Shown here piece after piece: positions 1 through 7,482 of a DNA stretch of 64,000 nt. The DNA is taken from positions 1 to 64,000 of the forward strand of contig NZ_MNPU01000024.1 in NCBI RefSeq assembly GCF_001983165.1, written 5' to 3'. This DNA comes from Pseudomonas gessardii. GTDB lineage: Bacteria > Pseudomonadota > Gammaproteobacteria > Pseudomonadales > Pseudomonadaceae. Every line of letters begins with the position of its first letter. The stretch's first letter is position 1. Both the position numbers and the translations under genes were made by a program. The notes beneath the pieces were generated by a model that saw only the letters and a list, made by a program, of their open reading frames with translations, searched no databases and was not told the origin of the DNA.

Positions 1-127
1 GCCTCGGGCTGGTCTCGATACTGGATACGATAAACCGACTTAACCGTATAACCTGAACCGCCGTATACGGAACCGTACGTACGGTGGTGTGAGAGGACGG
101 CGGATGTGAATCCGCCTCCTACTCGAT
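1..127 (+). mobile_element. 3' end of a group II intron (domains V and VI)
   Basis: A domain V-like hairpin lies at 57-88. A 9-bp lower stem (one G-T pair) and a 5-bp upper stem are separated by a 2-nt CG bulge on the 3' side, with a GAAC-type cap. Aligned to classical domain V, the catalytic triad reads CGC, just before CGTAT. A second hairpin follows at 99-116 (GGCGGAT / ATCCGCC, GTGA loop), flanked by AGGA/TCCT, as expected for domain VI. The intron probably ends at AT 126-127, fitting the usual 3'-terminal AY. The rest of the intron, including any reverse transcriptase gene, is outside the window. The subclass was not determined. Confidence 0.7.
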
Positions 128-232
128 CCCGGGATTTTTAACGACACCTGGCGGGTAATTGCGCCTCGATAAGGCTGCCAGCGGCCCTCAGAGCAGGTAG
201 GATGTACGCCTATTTTACGGGTGGCATGGTTA

Positions 233-1699
233 ATGAAATTCAAGGATCTTCGGGATTTCGTGCAGCAACTTGAGCAGCGCGGAGAGTTGAAACGTATTCA
301 GGTGCCGGTGTCCCCGGTCCTGGAAATGACTGAGATTTGCGACCGCACCTTGCGCAACAAGGGCCCGGCGCTGCTGTTCGAGAACCCCACAGGCTTTGAT
401 ATCCCGGTGCTCGGCAACCTGTTCGGCACACCCGACCGGGTAGCGTTCGGCATGGGCGCCGAGTCGGTCAGCGAACTGCGCGAAATCGGCAAGCTACTGG
501 CCTTCCTCAAGGAGCCCGAGCCGCCCAAGGGCCTCAAGGATGCGTGGTCGAAGCTGCCGATCTTCCGCAAGATCATTGCCATGGCGCCCAAGGTGGTCAA
601 GGACGCGGTCTGCCAGGAAGTGGTCATCGAAGGCGATGATGTCGACCTGGCGATGCTCCCGGTGCAGACCTGCTGGCCCGGCGACGTCGGCCCGCTGATC
701 ACCTGGGGCCTGACCGTCACCAAGGGCCCGAACAAGGACCGCCAGAACCTCGGCATCTACCGTCAGCAAGTGATTGGCCGCAACAAGGTGATCATGCGCT
801 GGCTGAGCCACCGTGGCGGCGCCCTGGATTACCGCGAGTGGTGCGAGAAGCACCCGGGCCAGCCGTTCCCGGTCTCCGTGGCCCTGGGCGCCGACCCGGC
901 GACGATCCTCGGCGCCGTGACGCCGGTGCCCGACAGCTTGTCCGAATACGCCTTTGCCGGCCTGCTGCGCGGCAACCGTACCGAGCTGGTGAAGTGCCGT
1001 GGCAACGACCTGCAAGTACCGGCCACCGCCGAAATCATCCTCGAAGGCGTGATTCATCCGGGTGAGATGGCCGATGAAGGCCCGTATGGCGACCACACCG
1101 GCTACTACAATGAAGTCGACAGCTTCCCGGTGTTCACCGTCGAGCGCATCACCCACCGGATCAAGCCGATCTACCACAGCACCTACACCGGCCGCCCGCC
1201 TGATGAGCCGGCGATCCTCGGCGTGGCGCTGAACGAGGTGTTCGTGCCGATCCTGCAGAAGCAGTTCCCGGAAATCACCGACTTCTACCTGCCGCCGGAA
1301 GGCTGCTCGTACCGCATGGCCATCGTGACCATGAAGAAGTCGTACCCGGGCCATGCCAAGCGCGTGATGCTCGGTGTGTGGTCGTTTTTGCGACAGTTCA
1401 TGTACACCAAGTTCGTTATTGTCACCGACGACGACATCAACGCCCGGGACTGGAACGACGTGATCTGGGCTATCACCACGCGCATGGACCCCAAGCGCGA
1501 CACGGTGATGATCGATAACACGCCCATCGACTACCTCGACTTTGCCTCGCCGGTGTCGGGCCTGGGCTCGAAGATGGGCCTGGATGCCACCCATAAATGG
1601 CCGGGTGAAACCACCCGCGAGTGGGGCCGGGTGATCGTCAAGGATGAAGCGGTGACGGCGCGTGTCGATGCGATGTGGAAAGAATTGGGAATAGATTGA
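233..1699 (+). CDS. ubiD: UbiD, 4-hydroxy-3-polyprenylbenzoate decarboxylase
   Basis: This 488-residue protein has the usual UbiD length. It decarboxylates 4-hydroxy-3-octaprenylbenzoate in ubiquinone synthesis, using prenylated FMN made by UbiX. Family signatures visible are the prFMN-binding stretch around LGIYRQQVIGRNKVIMRW and the catalytic acidic segment EGPYGDHTGYYN. The start is the ATG at 233 (MKFKDLRDF), the conserved N-terminus; a GTG 12 bases upstream in the same frame would add MAWL and is less likely. The stop overlaps the next start as TGATG, so the two genes are probably co-translated. In PAO1, as I recall, this gene follows rho; here intron sequence lies just upstream. Confidence 0.95.
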   Translation: MKFKDLRDFVQQLEQRGELKRIQVPVSPVLEMTEICDRTLRNKGPALLFENPTGFDIPVLGNLFGTPDRVAFGMGAESVSELREIGKLLAFLKEPEPPKGLKDAWSKLPIFRKIIAMAPKVVKDAVCQEVVIEGDDVDLAMLPVQTCWPGDVGPLITWGLTVTKGPNKDRQNLGIYRQQVIGRNKVIMRWLSHRGGALDYREWCEKHPGQPFPVSVALGADPATILGAVTPVPDSLSEYAFAGLLRGNRTELVKCRGNDLQVPATAEIILEGVIHPGEMADEGPYGDHTGYYNEVDSFPVFTVERITHRIKPIYHSTYTGRPPDEPAILGVALNEVFVPILQKQFPEITDFYLPPEGCSYRMAIVTMKKSYPGHAKRVMLGVWSFLRQFMYTKFVIVTDDDINARDWNDVIWAITTRMDPKRDTVMIDNTPIDYLDFASPVSGLGSKMGLDATHKWPGETTREWGRVIVKDEAVTARVDAMWKELGID

Positions 1700-2667
1700 T
1701 GCGTGTAACCCTGCAACCTTCCGGTGCGGTCCTCGACTTGCAGCCGGGTGAGCGGATTCTTGAAGGTGCGCGGCGCCTGGGCTATGAATGCCCCCAGGCG
1801 TGTCGTAATGGAGTGTGTCACGTGTGTGCGGCGCTGCTGGTCGAGGGCCGGGTGCAGCAAGCCGGTGAGGTACGCGATCATGGCGAGTTCTACACCTGCA
1901 TCGCCGAACCGCTGGAAGATTGCATCGTGCTGTGGGATGGCGTGCTGGCGCCGGGCGAGTTGCCGGTGCGCCAGCTTGCCTGCCAGTTGAGCGAATGCGT
2001 GGAGCTGGGGGGCGATGTGTGGCGCGTGCGCCTGCGGGCCCCGGCTGGCAAAGCGCTGCGTTACCACGCGGGCCAGTACCTGATGATCGAGCGCGAAAAC
2101 GGCGAGAAATCGGCGTTTTCCCTGGCGTCGGCACCCCATGCCGGGCGCGAGCTGGAGCTGCATGTGCTGGTGCGCGAAGACAGCGCCCGCAGCCTGATCG
2201 AGCAGTTGCAGCGTAACCGGATGGCGCGGGTCGAACTGCCATTTGGCGATACCCACCTGGCCGAGCTACCCGACGGTCCGCTGGTGCTGATCGCGGCTGG
2301 CACCGGTATGGCGCAGATGCACAGCCTGATCGAACACTGCCGGGCCAGCGGTTTCAAGCACCCGGTGCATCTGTACTGGGGCGTGCGTCGTCCCGATGAC
2401 TTCTACCAGGTCGAGCACTGGGAGCAGTGGCAGCAACTGCCCAACCTGTTCCTGCACAAAGTGGTCAGCGACCTGTGCGGGTGGGAAGGGCGTTGTGGCT
2501 TGTTGCATGAAGCGGTGTGCGAAGACATCACCGACCTCAAGGCCGTGCATGTCTACGCCAGCGGCTCGCCGGCGATGATCTATGGCACGCTGGATGCGCT
2601 GGTACATGCCGGGATGGATGCGCACCAGATGCGCGCTGACGTATTTGCCTACGCCCCCCGCGCCTGA
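1699..2667 (+). CDS. Ferredoxin-NAD(P) reductase-type flavoprotein (CDP-6-deoxy-delta-3,4-glucoseen reductase-like)
   Basis: A 322-residue fusion of three parts. Residues 1-90 form a plant-type 2Fe-2S ferredoxin domain with cysteines 35, 40, 43 and 67 (CRNGVCHVC, then YTC). The middle is an FAD domain with FSLASAP. The C-terminal NAD(P) domain contains LIAAGTGMAQM. Such proteins move electrons from NAD(P)H through FAD to the iron-sulfur cluster and on to a partner oxygenase or dehydratase. The sugar-reductase name is inherited annotation; no deoxysugar genes are nearby. Its one-base overlap with ubiD suggests co-expression, but a role in quinone metabolism is only an inference. Confidence 0.8.
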   Translation: MRVTLQPSGAVLDLQPGERILEGARRLGYECPQACRNGVCHVCAALLVEGRVQQAGEVRDHGEFYTCIAEPLEDCIVLWDGVLAPGELPVRQLACQLSECVELGGDVWRVRLRAPAGKALRYHAGQYLMIERENGEKSAFSLASAPHAGRELELHVLVREDSARSLIEQLQRNRMARVELPFGDTHLAELPDGPLVLIAAGTGMAQMHSLIEHCRASGFKHPVHLYWGVRRPDDFYQVEHWEQWQQLPNLFLHKVVSDLCGWEGRCGLLHEAVCEDITDLKAVHVYASGSPAMIYGTLDALVHAGMDAHQMRADVFAYAPRA

Positions 2668-2762
2668 GACGCCGCTCAAACTGTGGGAGCGGGCTTGCCC
2701 GCGATAGCGGTGTATCAGTCACCGACGATATTGACTGAACCAACGCTATCGCGGGCAAGCCC

Positions 2763-2918
2763 TAATGCCAGTCAGTTAAGCCTTTTTGTAGGAGCGAGCT
2801 TGCTCGCGAAGAACTTGAGAGCGCCGCGTTTACCTAGCAAACACGCGTTATCGTTGACGTCCTTCGCGAGCAAGCTCGCTCCTACAGAAAGCAGAATCCG
2901 CTTAACTGACTGGCATTA
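2763..2918. mobile_element. 156-bp MITE-like element with 18-bp terminal inverted repeats and a 10-bp target duplication
   Basis: The ends are perfect 18-bp inverted repeats: TAATGCCAGTCAGTTAAG at 2763-2780 and its complement at 2901-2918. The sequence GGGCAAGCCC occurs immediately outside both ends (2753-2762 and 2919-2928), as a 10-bp target-site duplication would. The ends resemble IS4-group ends as I remember them. There is no transposase, so it would have to be moved in trans. It carries a complete REPIN at 2787-2886. Confidence 0.8.
2787..2886. repeat. REPIN carried inside the MITE-like element
   Basis: Inverted REP pair of the variant TGTAGGAGCGAGCTTGCTCG at 2787-2810, with its complement at 2863-2886, about 52 bases apart. 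The REP sub-type differs from the REPIN that the whole element interrupts (GCGAGCTTGCTCGC rather than GCGGGCTTGCCCGC). Confidence 0.85.
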
Positions 2919-2984
2919 GGGCAAGCCCGCTCCCACAGGGGATCTGCGCATGGCAGGGAATTTTGGTACCGCCACAAATCAAAT

Positions 2985-3008
2985 ATGTGAGCGGGCAAGC
3001 TCCCACAT
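2985..3008. repeat. Degenerate single REP palindrome
   Basis: A short REP-like palindrome (ATGTGAGCGGGCAAGCTCCC and onward to CACAT). It lies 29 bases beyond the stop of the minus-strand PagP-like gene and could also slow or end transcription from either side. Confidence 0.6.
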
Positions 3009-3036
3009 TGGATTGTGTCTACTCAGGTGTGCGGCG

Positions 3037-3510
3037 TCAGAAGCGCACGCCCGTGGTCACCATCGCCGCATTGAACCCCAGCAACACAAACTCCGCCGCC
3101 ACCGGTCCGTAGTAGGCACCCACCGACGGAATGATCACTGGCGCTACGCCGTAGCGGTTCAGCGGGATCTTGTCGCGGTATTGGCCGCGATAGCCCTGGA
3201 TTGCGCCGCCGGTCAGCTTCAGATACACCGGATAGTCGGCCATGTCATAGCGCTTGCCCGCATAGGCGTAATACGAGCGCTGGCGAAACGAGTTGCGAAA
3301 GGTCGCACCGCCATACACCCACCCCGAAGCGTCATTGCGCTCCAGGCCGATCAGGTCTTGATGGTTGTTGTGCTCGGGATCCGGTGCAAAGTGCCGGGTG
3401 TAGACGCTGGTCTGGGCGTACCAGAAGCCTTTGTCGTCGTTGGGCGCTTCGGCGGCCAGGGCGGTGGTGGCCTGCGCCAGGAGCAGCAGGCCGGAAAGTC
3501 GGTTTTTCAT
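3037..3510 (-). CDS. PagP-like small outer-membrane beta-barrel protein
   Basis: 157 residues with a signal peptide (residues 1-20, ending ALAA). The mature part is short, aromatic-rich and ends in F, as outer-membrane barrels do. By eye it follows the PagP (lipid A palmitoyltransferase) layout: FWYAQTSVYTRHF near the start, FRNSF in the middle, and PVIIPSVGAYYGP near the end. H40 would match the PagP catalytic histidine and S74 the catalytic serine, but the Asp-Ser pair reads Asn73-Ser74. It may be a divergent enzyme or a non-catalytic relative. The ATG at 3510 begins a good signal peptide; a longer upstream frame is not supported. Homologues are often labelled a glycerol-3-phosphate transporter, probably by proximity to glpT. 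Confidence 0.6.
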   Translation of the reverse strand: MKNRLSGLLLLAQATTALAAEAPNDDKGFWYAQTSVYTRHFAPDPEHNNHQDLIGLERNDASGWVYGGATFRNSFRQRSYYAYAGKRYDMADYPVYLKLTGGAIQGYRGQYRDKIPLNRYGVAPVIIPSVGAYYGPVAAEFVLLGFNAAMVTTGVRF

Positions 3511-3729
3511 GGGGCGACCTCGATAGTCGGTAGATGCGCGACAAAGTGGGTCGTGACGCGGGTCTATTTTGCGGGCAGGCCGCCGATAAAGGCTGAACGG
3601 ACGCTGAAAATTGCGGCGTTTTCCGGGCTCATCCACTAGCACTTTTTCGCCTTACGCTTACAGCGGCGCGTTCTATTACGGTAAAGTCGCCTATAACTGG
3701 TAAGGCACAGGAGACCTAAGCGATCTGCC

Positions 3730-4395
3730 ATGACCGTTATTGAATCCGAACTTCTGCAATTGGCTTACCCGCCGCGGCTCGATCTGGGGCCGCAACTCAC
3801 TCACGAACAATTGATGAGCTCGATGCAGGCCACCATGGGGCTGCACAAGGGTGGGCCGGTCTGGCTGTTTGCGTATGGTTCGCTGATCTGGCGCCCTGAA
3901 TGTTCGGCAGCCCAGCGCGTGCGTGCACGGGTCCATGGGTATCACCGGGGTCTGTACCTGTGGTCCCACGAGCACCGGGGCACGCCGGAGTTACCGGGGC
4001 TGGTGTTTGGCCTGGATCGTGGCGGCTCGTGCAGCGGTTTTGCCTATCGCCTGCCGGAGGATCAACTGGAGGCCTCGCTCTATGCCTTGTGGCAGCGCGA
4101 GATGCCTTACCCGTCCTATCGGCCCCACTGGCTCAGTTGCCGGCTTGAAGACGGCAGCCAGGTGCAGGCATTGGGTTTTGTGCTGGAGCGGCACCTGCCC
4201 AGCTATGCCGGCAACTTGCCCGACAGCGTGCTGAACCAGGTCTTTGCCTGTGCTTGCGGGCGTTACGGCACCACTCGCGATTATGTCGAGCAGACCGTCA
4301 ACGCCCTGCGTAGCCACGCCATGCCAGACAAGAATCTGGAGGCGCGGCTCAAGCGATGTGCCAAAGGCGTCGCGGCGATTAACGCGCCGAGCTGA
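3730..4395 (+). CDS. chaC: ChaC-type glutathione-specific gamma-glutamylcyclotransferase
   Basis: 221 residues of the ChaC family, which cleave glutathione to 5-oxoproline and Cys-Gly in the cytoplasm. The substrate-binding loop FAYGSLIWRPE is near residue 50, and the acidic catalytic region WQREMPYPSY follows GFAYRLPEDQ, in the family order. The gene overlaps the 3' end of the convergent glpT by 17 bases, so the two transcripts are antisense at their ends. Confidence 0.88.
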   Translation: MTVIESELLQLAYPPRLDLGPQLTHEQLMSSMQATMGLHKGGPVWLFAYGSLIWRPECSAAQRVRARVHGYHRGLYLWSHEHRGTPELPGLVFGLDRGGSCSGFAYRLPEDQLEASLYALWQREMPYPSYRPHWLSCRLEDGSQVQALGFVLERHLPSYAGNLPDSVLNQVFACACGRYGTTRDYVEQTVNALRSHAMPDKNLEARLKRCAKGVAAINAPS

Positions 4396-5716
4396 CGCTA
4401 TTGGTGTGCCACAGGGTGGGGATCAGGAACGCGATGGCCAACAGGCACGCGCCGATCAGCAGCACAAAGCCGCCGTCCCAGCCGAAGTGGTCCACGGTGT
4501 AGCCCATGGCCGCACTGGCGGCTACCGAACCGCCCAGGTAACCGAACAGACCGGTAAAGCCTGCTGCCGTACCTGCGGCTTTCTTCGGCGCCAGTTCCAG
4601 GGCCTGCAGGCCGATCAGCATCACCGGGCCGTAGATCAAAAAGCCAATGGAGAACAGCGCGATCATGTCGACCATCGGGTTGCCCGGCGGGTTGAGCCAG
4701 TACACCAGGGTCGCCACGGTCACCAGGGCCATGAACACAATGCCGGTCAGGCCACGGTTGCCACGGAAGATCTTGTCCGACATCCAGCCGCACAGCAGCG
4801 TGCCGGGGATCCCCGCCCACTCGTAGAAGAAGTACGCCCACGACGATTTATCGACGGTGAAGTGCTTGGCTTCCTTGAGGTAGGTCGGTGCCCAGTCCAG
4901 CACGCCATAACGCAGCAGGTAGACGAACACGTTGGCGAAGGCGATGTACCACAGCATCTTGTTGCGCAGCACGTACTTGACGAAGATTTCCTTGGCGCTG
5001 AATTCGTCTTCGTGGCTGTCGTCGTAGCCTTCCGGGTAGTCGTTCTTGTACTTCTCGATCGGCGGCAAGCCTACCGACTGCGGGGTGTCACGCATGGTGA
5101 TAAAGGCAAAGGCCGCCACTGCCAAGGCCACCGTTGCCGGCACATAGAACGCTGCGTGCCAGTCGTTGAACCAGGCCATGCCCAACAGGAATAGCGGGCC
5201 GATCAGGCCGCCGCCGACGTTATGCGCCACGTTCCACACCGACACCACGCCGCCGCGTTCTTTCTGCGACCACCAGTGCACCATGGTCCGTCCACTCGGC
5301 GGCCAGCCCATGCCCTGGGCCCAGCCGTTGATGAACAGCAGAATGAACATCATGGTCACGCTGGACGTTGCCCAAGGCGCGAAACCGAAAATGAACATCA
5401 CCCCGGCCGATACCAGCAAGCCAAAGGGCAGGAAGTAGCGCGGGTTGGAGCGGTCGGACACCAGGCCCATGAGGAACTTGGACAGGCCGTAGGCAATCGC
5501 GATCGCCGACATGGCCAGGCCCAGCTGACCACGGGTGTAACCCTCGTCGATCAGGTACGGCATGGCCAGGGAGAAGTTCTTGCGCAGCAGGTAGTAACCC
5601 GCGTAGCCAAAGAAAATACCGGCGAAGATCTGCCAGCGCAGTCGTCGGTAGGTACTGTCGATCTTTTCTTCAGGCAGGGGTGCCTGATGAGGGGCAGGAC
5701 GAAAGAAAGCAAACAT
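4379..5716 (-). CDS. glpT: GlpT-type MFS transporter (glycerol-3-phosphate : phosphate antiporter)
   Basis: 445 residues with twelve predicted membrane segments. The organophosphate-antiporter signature is present: RWQIFAGIFFGYAGYYLLRK early, then LRKNFSLAMPYLIDEG and INGWAQGMGWPPSGRTMVHW. This family (GlpT, UhpT, PgtP) exchanges organic phosphate esters for inorganic phosphate at the inner membrane. GlpT is the closest match by eye, but UhpT-like specificity cannot be excluded. The arginines expected to bind phosphate are retained (YYLLRK and the loop near YLLRYG). The single-gene unit is followed by convergent chaC. Confidence 0.85.
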   Translation of the reverse strand: MFAFFRPAPHQAPLPEEKIDSTYRRLRWQIFAGIFFGYAGYYLLRKNFSLAMPYLIDEGYTRGQLGLAMSAIAIAYGLSKFLMGLVSDRSNPRYFLPFGLLVSAGVMFIFGFAPWATSSVTMMFILLFINGWAQGMGWPPSGRTMVHWWSQKERGGVVSVWNVAHNVGGGLIGPLFLLGMAWFNDWHAAFYVPATVALAVAAFAFITMRDTPQSVGLPPIEKYKNDYPEGYDDSHEDEFSAKEIFVKYVLRNKMLWYIAFANVFVYLLRYGVLDWAPTYLKEAKHFTVDKSSWAYFFYEWAGIPGTLLCGWMSDKIFRGNRGLTGIVFMALVTVATLVYWLNPPGNPMVDMIALFSIGFLIYGPVMLIGLQALELAPKKAAGTAAGFTGLFGYLGGSVAASAAMGYTVDHFGWDGGFVLLIGACLLAIAFLIPTLWHTNSVSSAR

Positions 5717-6134
5717 TCAAGAGCTCCAAATTTCTTGTTTTGACTGCGGATGCGAATGTTACAGTTTCGTTACCGAAAATAGCATCGCCTCTTATCTGCA
5801 AACACAGGAAACTGGAGTAATTGCATGTTCTTTTACGAACATGTCGCTAATAGATAAATTTGGGTCGTGATCAGATTCCTCAGAACACCGCAGATCAAAT
5901 GTAGGAGCTGGCTTGCCTGCGATAGCGGTGGATCAGTCACGAAAGATGTAGCTGACCCACCGCTATCGCAGCATAGGTATCTACACAACTCTCTTTTGGG
6001 TATGAGTACATATCCATTGCTGCGGTAACGGCCACTTAGGGTTCCGCCCTGACGGCGGGTCACTTTGGAAAAGCCCCAAAGTAACCAAAGGGCTCTTGCC
6101 CCACCACTCGGCACCTCGCCTAGGCTCGGTGTAC

Positions 6135-6243
6135 CCGTCATCCGACATTGATTTGGGGGGCCGCCGCGATGGGCCATCCATGGCCCAGCGCGGCTAAACC
6201 GGCGTCCTGCCGGTTTACCCCCCAAATCAATATCGGATGACGG
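6135..6243. repeat. 109-nt three-way-junction palindrome
   Basis: The outer stem pairs 6135-6160 with 6218-6243: 26 bp with one mismatch (C6146/A6232). Inside are two abutting hairpins. One is 6163-6194 (GCCGCG/CGCGGC, a 2x2 internal loop, then GGGCCAT/ATGGCCC). The other is 6195-6217 (TAAACCGGC, loop GTCCT, GCCGGTTTA). Almost every base is paired, as in a structured RNA or a cruciform. Confidence 0.85.
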
Positions 6244-6338
6244 CCAGCGTGGTTTAACGGGGCGCCTAAGATCAAAATCACAAGCAAAGCGAGGCGGCCT
6301 GACAGCCGACCTGATCCTTGAAGCGTACGCGTACCCCT

Positions 6339-6409
6339 GTGGGAGCGGGCTTGCCCGCGATGGCGGTGTATCAGTCGATAAATACGTTGGCTGACTGGCC
6401 GCCATCGCA
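6339..6409. repeat. Partial REPIN (one REP plus the inner arm)
   Basis: Begins TGTGGGAGCGGGCTTGCCCG and runs through GATGGCGG to the inner complement CCGCCATCGC at 6400-6408, but lacks the second REP palindrome. It lies within the 487-bp element, next to its right end. Confidence 0.7.
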
Positions 6410-6501
6410 ATAATGGATATGTACACAGACCGAGAAGAGAGTTGTGTAGATACCTATGGCTATCGCAGGCAAGCCTGCTCCCACATTGACCGCATTTCAA
6501 A

Positions 6502-7482
6502 TCACTGGCGGACTTGCACGACCACCTTGCCCACCGCCCTGCGTTGCCCCAGGTCATTGATCGCCTGCGCCGCGTTGTCCAGCGGATACACCTGCGACAC
6601 CAGCGGCTTCAACTTCCCCTCGGCATACCAACCAAACAGCTGCTGGAAATTCGCCGCATTCTCCTGCGGCTGGCGCTGGGCAAACGCACCCCAGAACACC
6701 CCGACCACCGCCGCGCCCTTGAGCAGCGCCAGGTTCACCGGCAATTCAGGGATGCGCCCGCTGGCAAACCCCACCACCAGCAGCCGGCCGTTCCAGGCAA
6801 TGGCGCGAATGGCCTGGTCAAACAGATCGCCGCCCACCGGGTCGTAGATCACGTCGGCACCGTTGCCGTCGGTCAGGCGCTTGATTTCATCCTTGAGGTT
6901 GCTTTCGCTGTAGTTGATCAATTCATCGGCACCCGCCGCCTTGGCCACGGCCAGCTTGTCGGCGCTGCTGGCGGCGGCGATCACCCGGGCGCCCATGGCC
7001 TTGCCGATTTCCACGGCGGCCAGGCCCACGCCACCGGACGCGCCCAGCACCAACAGGGTCTCGCCGGCCGCCAGGTGGCCACGCTGCTTGAGGGCGTGCA
7101 TCGAGGTGCCGTAGGTCATGCTGAAGGCGGCGGCGGTGTTGAAGTCCATGCTAGGCGGGATCGGCAATACGTTATAGCCCGGCACCGCGACCTGCTCGGC
7201 AAAGCTGCCCCAACCGGTCAACGCCATGACCCGGTCGCCGACCTTCAGGTGGCTGACCTTTTCCCCGACTTCGCTGACCACCCCTGCCGCTTCGCCACCC
7301 GGCGAGAACGGGAAGGGTGGCTTGAACTGGTACTTGCCCTCGATGATCAGCGTGTCCGGGAAATTCACCCCGGCGGCATGCACCTCCAGCAGGATCTCGT
7401 TCTTCTTGATCGCCGGGCTTTCGACGTCTTCCAACACCAGGGTTTCGGCAGGGCCGAAGGCTTTGCACAGCACGGCTTTCAT
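6502..7482 (-). CDS. NADPH:quinone oxidoreductase family protein (zinc-independent MDR)
   Basis: 326 residues of the medium-chain dehydrogenase/reductase superfamily, quinone reductase branch. The N-terminal GroES-like domain has HAAGVNFPDT and GGEAAGVVSEVGE. The Rossmann domain has VLGASGGVGLAAVEIGKAMG at about residues 143-162, the NADPH-binding glycine motif. Structural zinc cysteines are absent, as in Qor-type enzymes. It probably reduces quinones or enals with NADPH in the cytoplasm; the substrate is unknown. In PAO1, as I recall, an oxidoreductase gene is also found between the glpT-like and FliL-like genes. Confidence 0.85.
   Translation of the reverse strand: MKAVLCKAFGPAETLVLEDVESPAIKKNEILLEVHAAGVNFPDTLIIEGKYQFKPPFPFSPGGEAAGVVSEVGEKVSHLKVGDRVMALTGWGSFAEQVAVPGYNVLPIPPSMDFNTAAAFSMTYGTSMHALKQRGHLAAGETLLVLGASGGVGLAAVEIGKAMGARVIAAASSADKLAVAKAAGADELINYSESNLKDEIKRLTDGNGADVIYDPVGGDLFDQAIRAIAWNGRLLVVGFASGRIPELPVNLALLKGAAVVGVFWGAFAQRQPQENAANFQQLFGWYAEGKLKPLVSQVYPLDNAAQAINDLGQRRAVGKVVVQVRQ

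Larger units (their letters stand above)
2682..2938. repeat. REPIN split by an inserted element
   Basis: Two inverted REP sequences: the left one from 2682 (GTGGGAGCGGGCTTGCCCGC) and its inverted partner, which begins near 2746. The partner is interrupted after 2762 and resumes at 2919-2938 (GGGCAAGCCCGCTCCCACAG). The interruption is the 156-bp element described separately. No gene is supported from 2668 to 3036. Confidence 0.85.
5972..6458. mobile_element. 487-bp MITE-like element with long terminal inverted repeats and a 10-bp target duplication
   Basis: The ends are inverted repeats identical for 24 bp (CATAGGTATCTACACAACTC and four more) and similar for about 50 bp, including GTACATATCCATT in both. 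GCTATCGCAG flanks both sides (5962-5971, 6459-6468), matching a 10-bp target duplication within a REPIN. It contains no transposase and no credible gene. The interior has a large structured palindrome (6135-6243) and one arm of another REPIN (6339-6409). Confidence 0.8.
5901..6485. repeat. REPIN interrupted by a 487-bp element
   Basis: The left REP starts at 5901 (GTAGGAGCTGGCTTGCCTGC), and the inverted partner begins near 5957 but stops at 5971. It resumes at 6459 as GCTATCGCAG and continues to the distal REP arm ending CTCCCAC near 6485. The 785-base stretch between glpT and the oxidoreductase gene holds only this composite and no convincing gene. Confidence 0.8.

Noticed and set aside
494..2242. 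A 582-codon open frame on the minus strand opposite ubiD and the reductase gene
   Set aside because: It is the antisense shadow of two clear genes in GC-rich DNA; composition and lack of motifs fit no real protein.
2683..2919. A small open frame across the nested REPIN region
   Set aside because: It runs through two REPINs and a MITE and has no gene features.
2950..3639. A 229-codon plus-strand frame opposite the PagP-like gene
   Set aside because: Antisense to a protein with a good signal peptide and family pattern; no start signal of its own.
5833..6557. Minus-strand open frames in the 487-bp element region
   Set aside because: They follow the palindromes and the inverted repeat ends, and no protein family is recognised.
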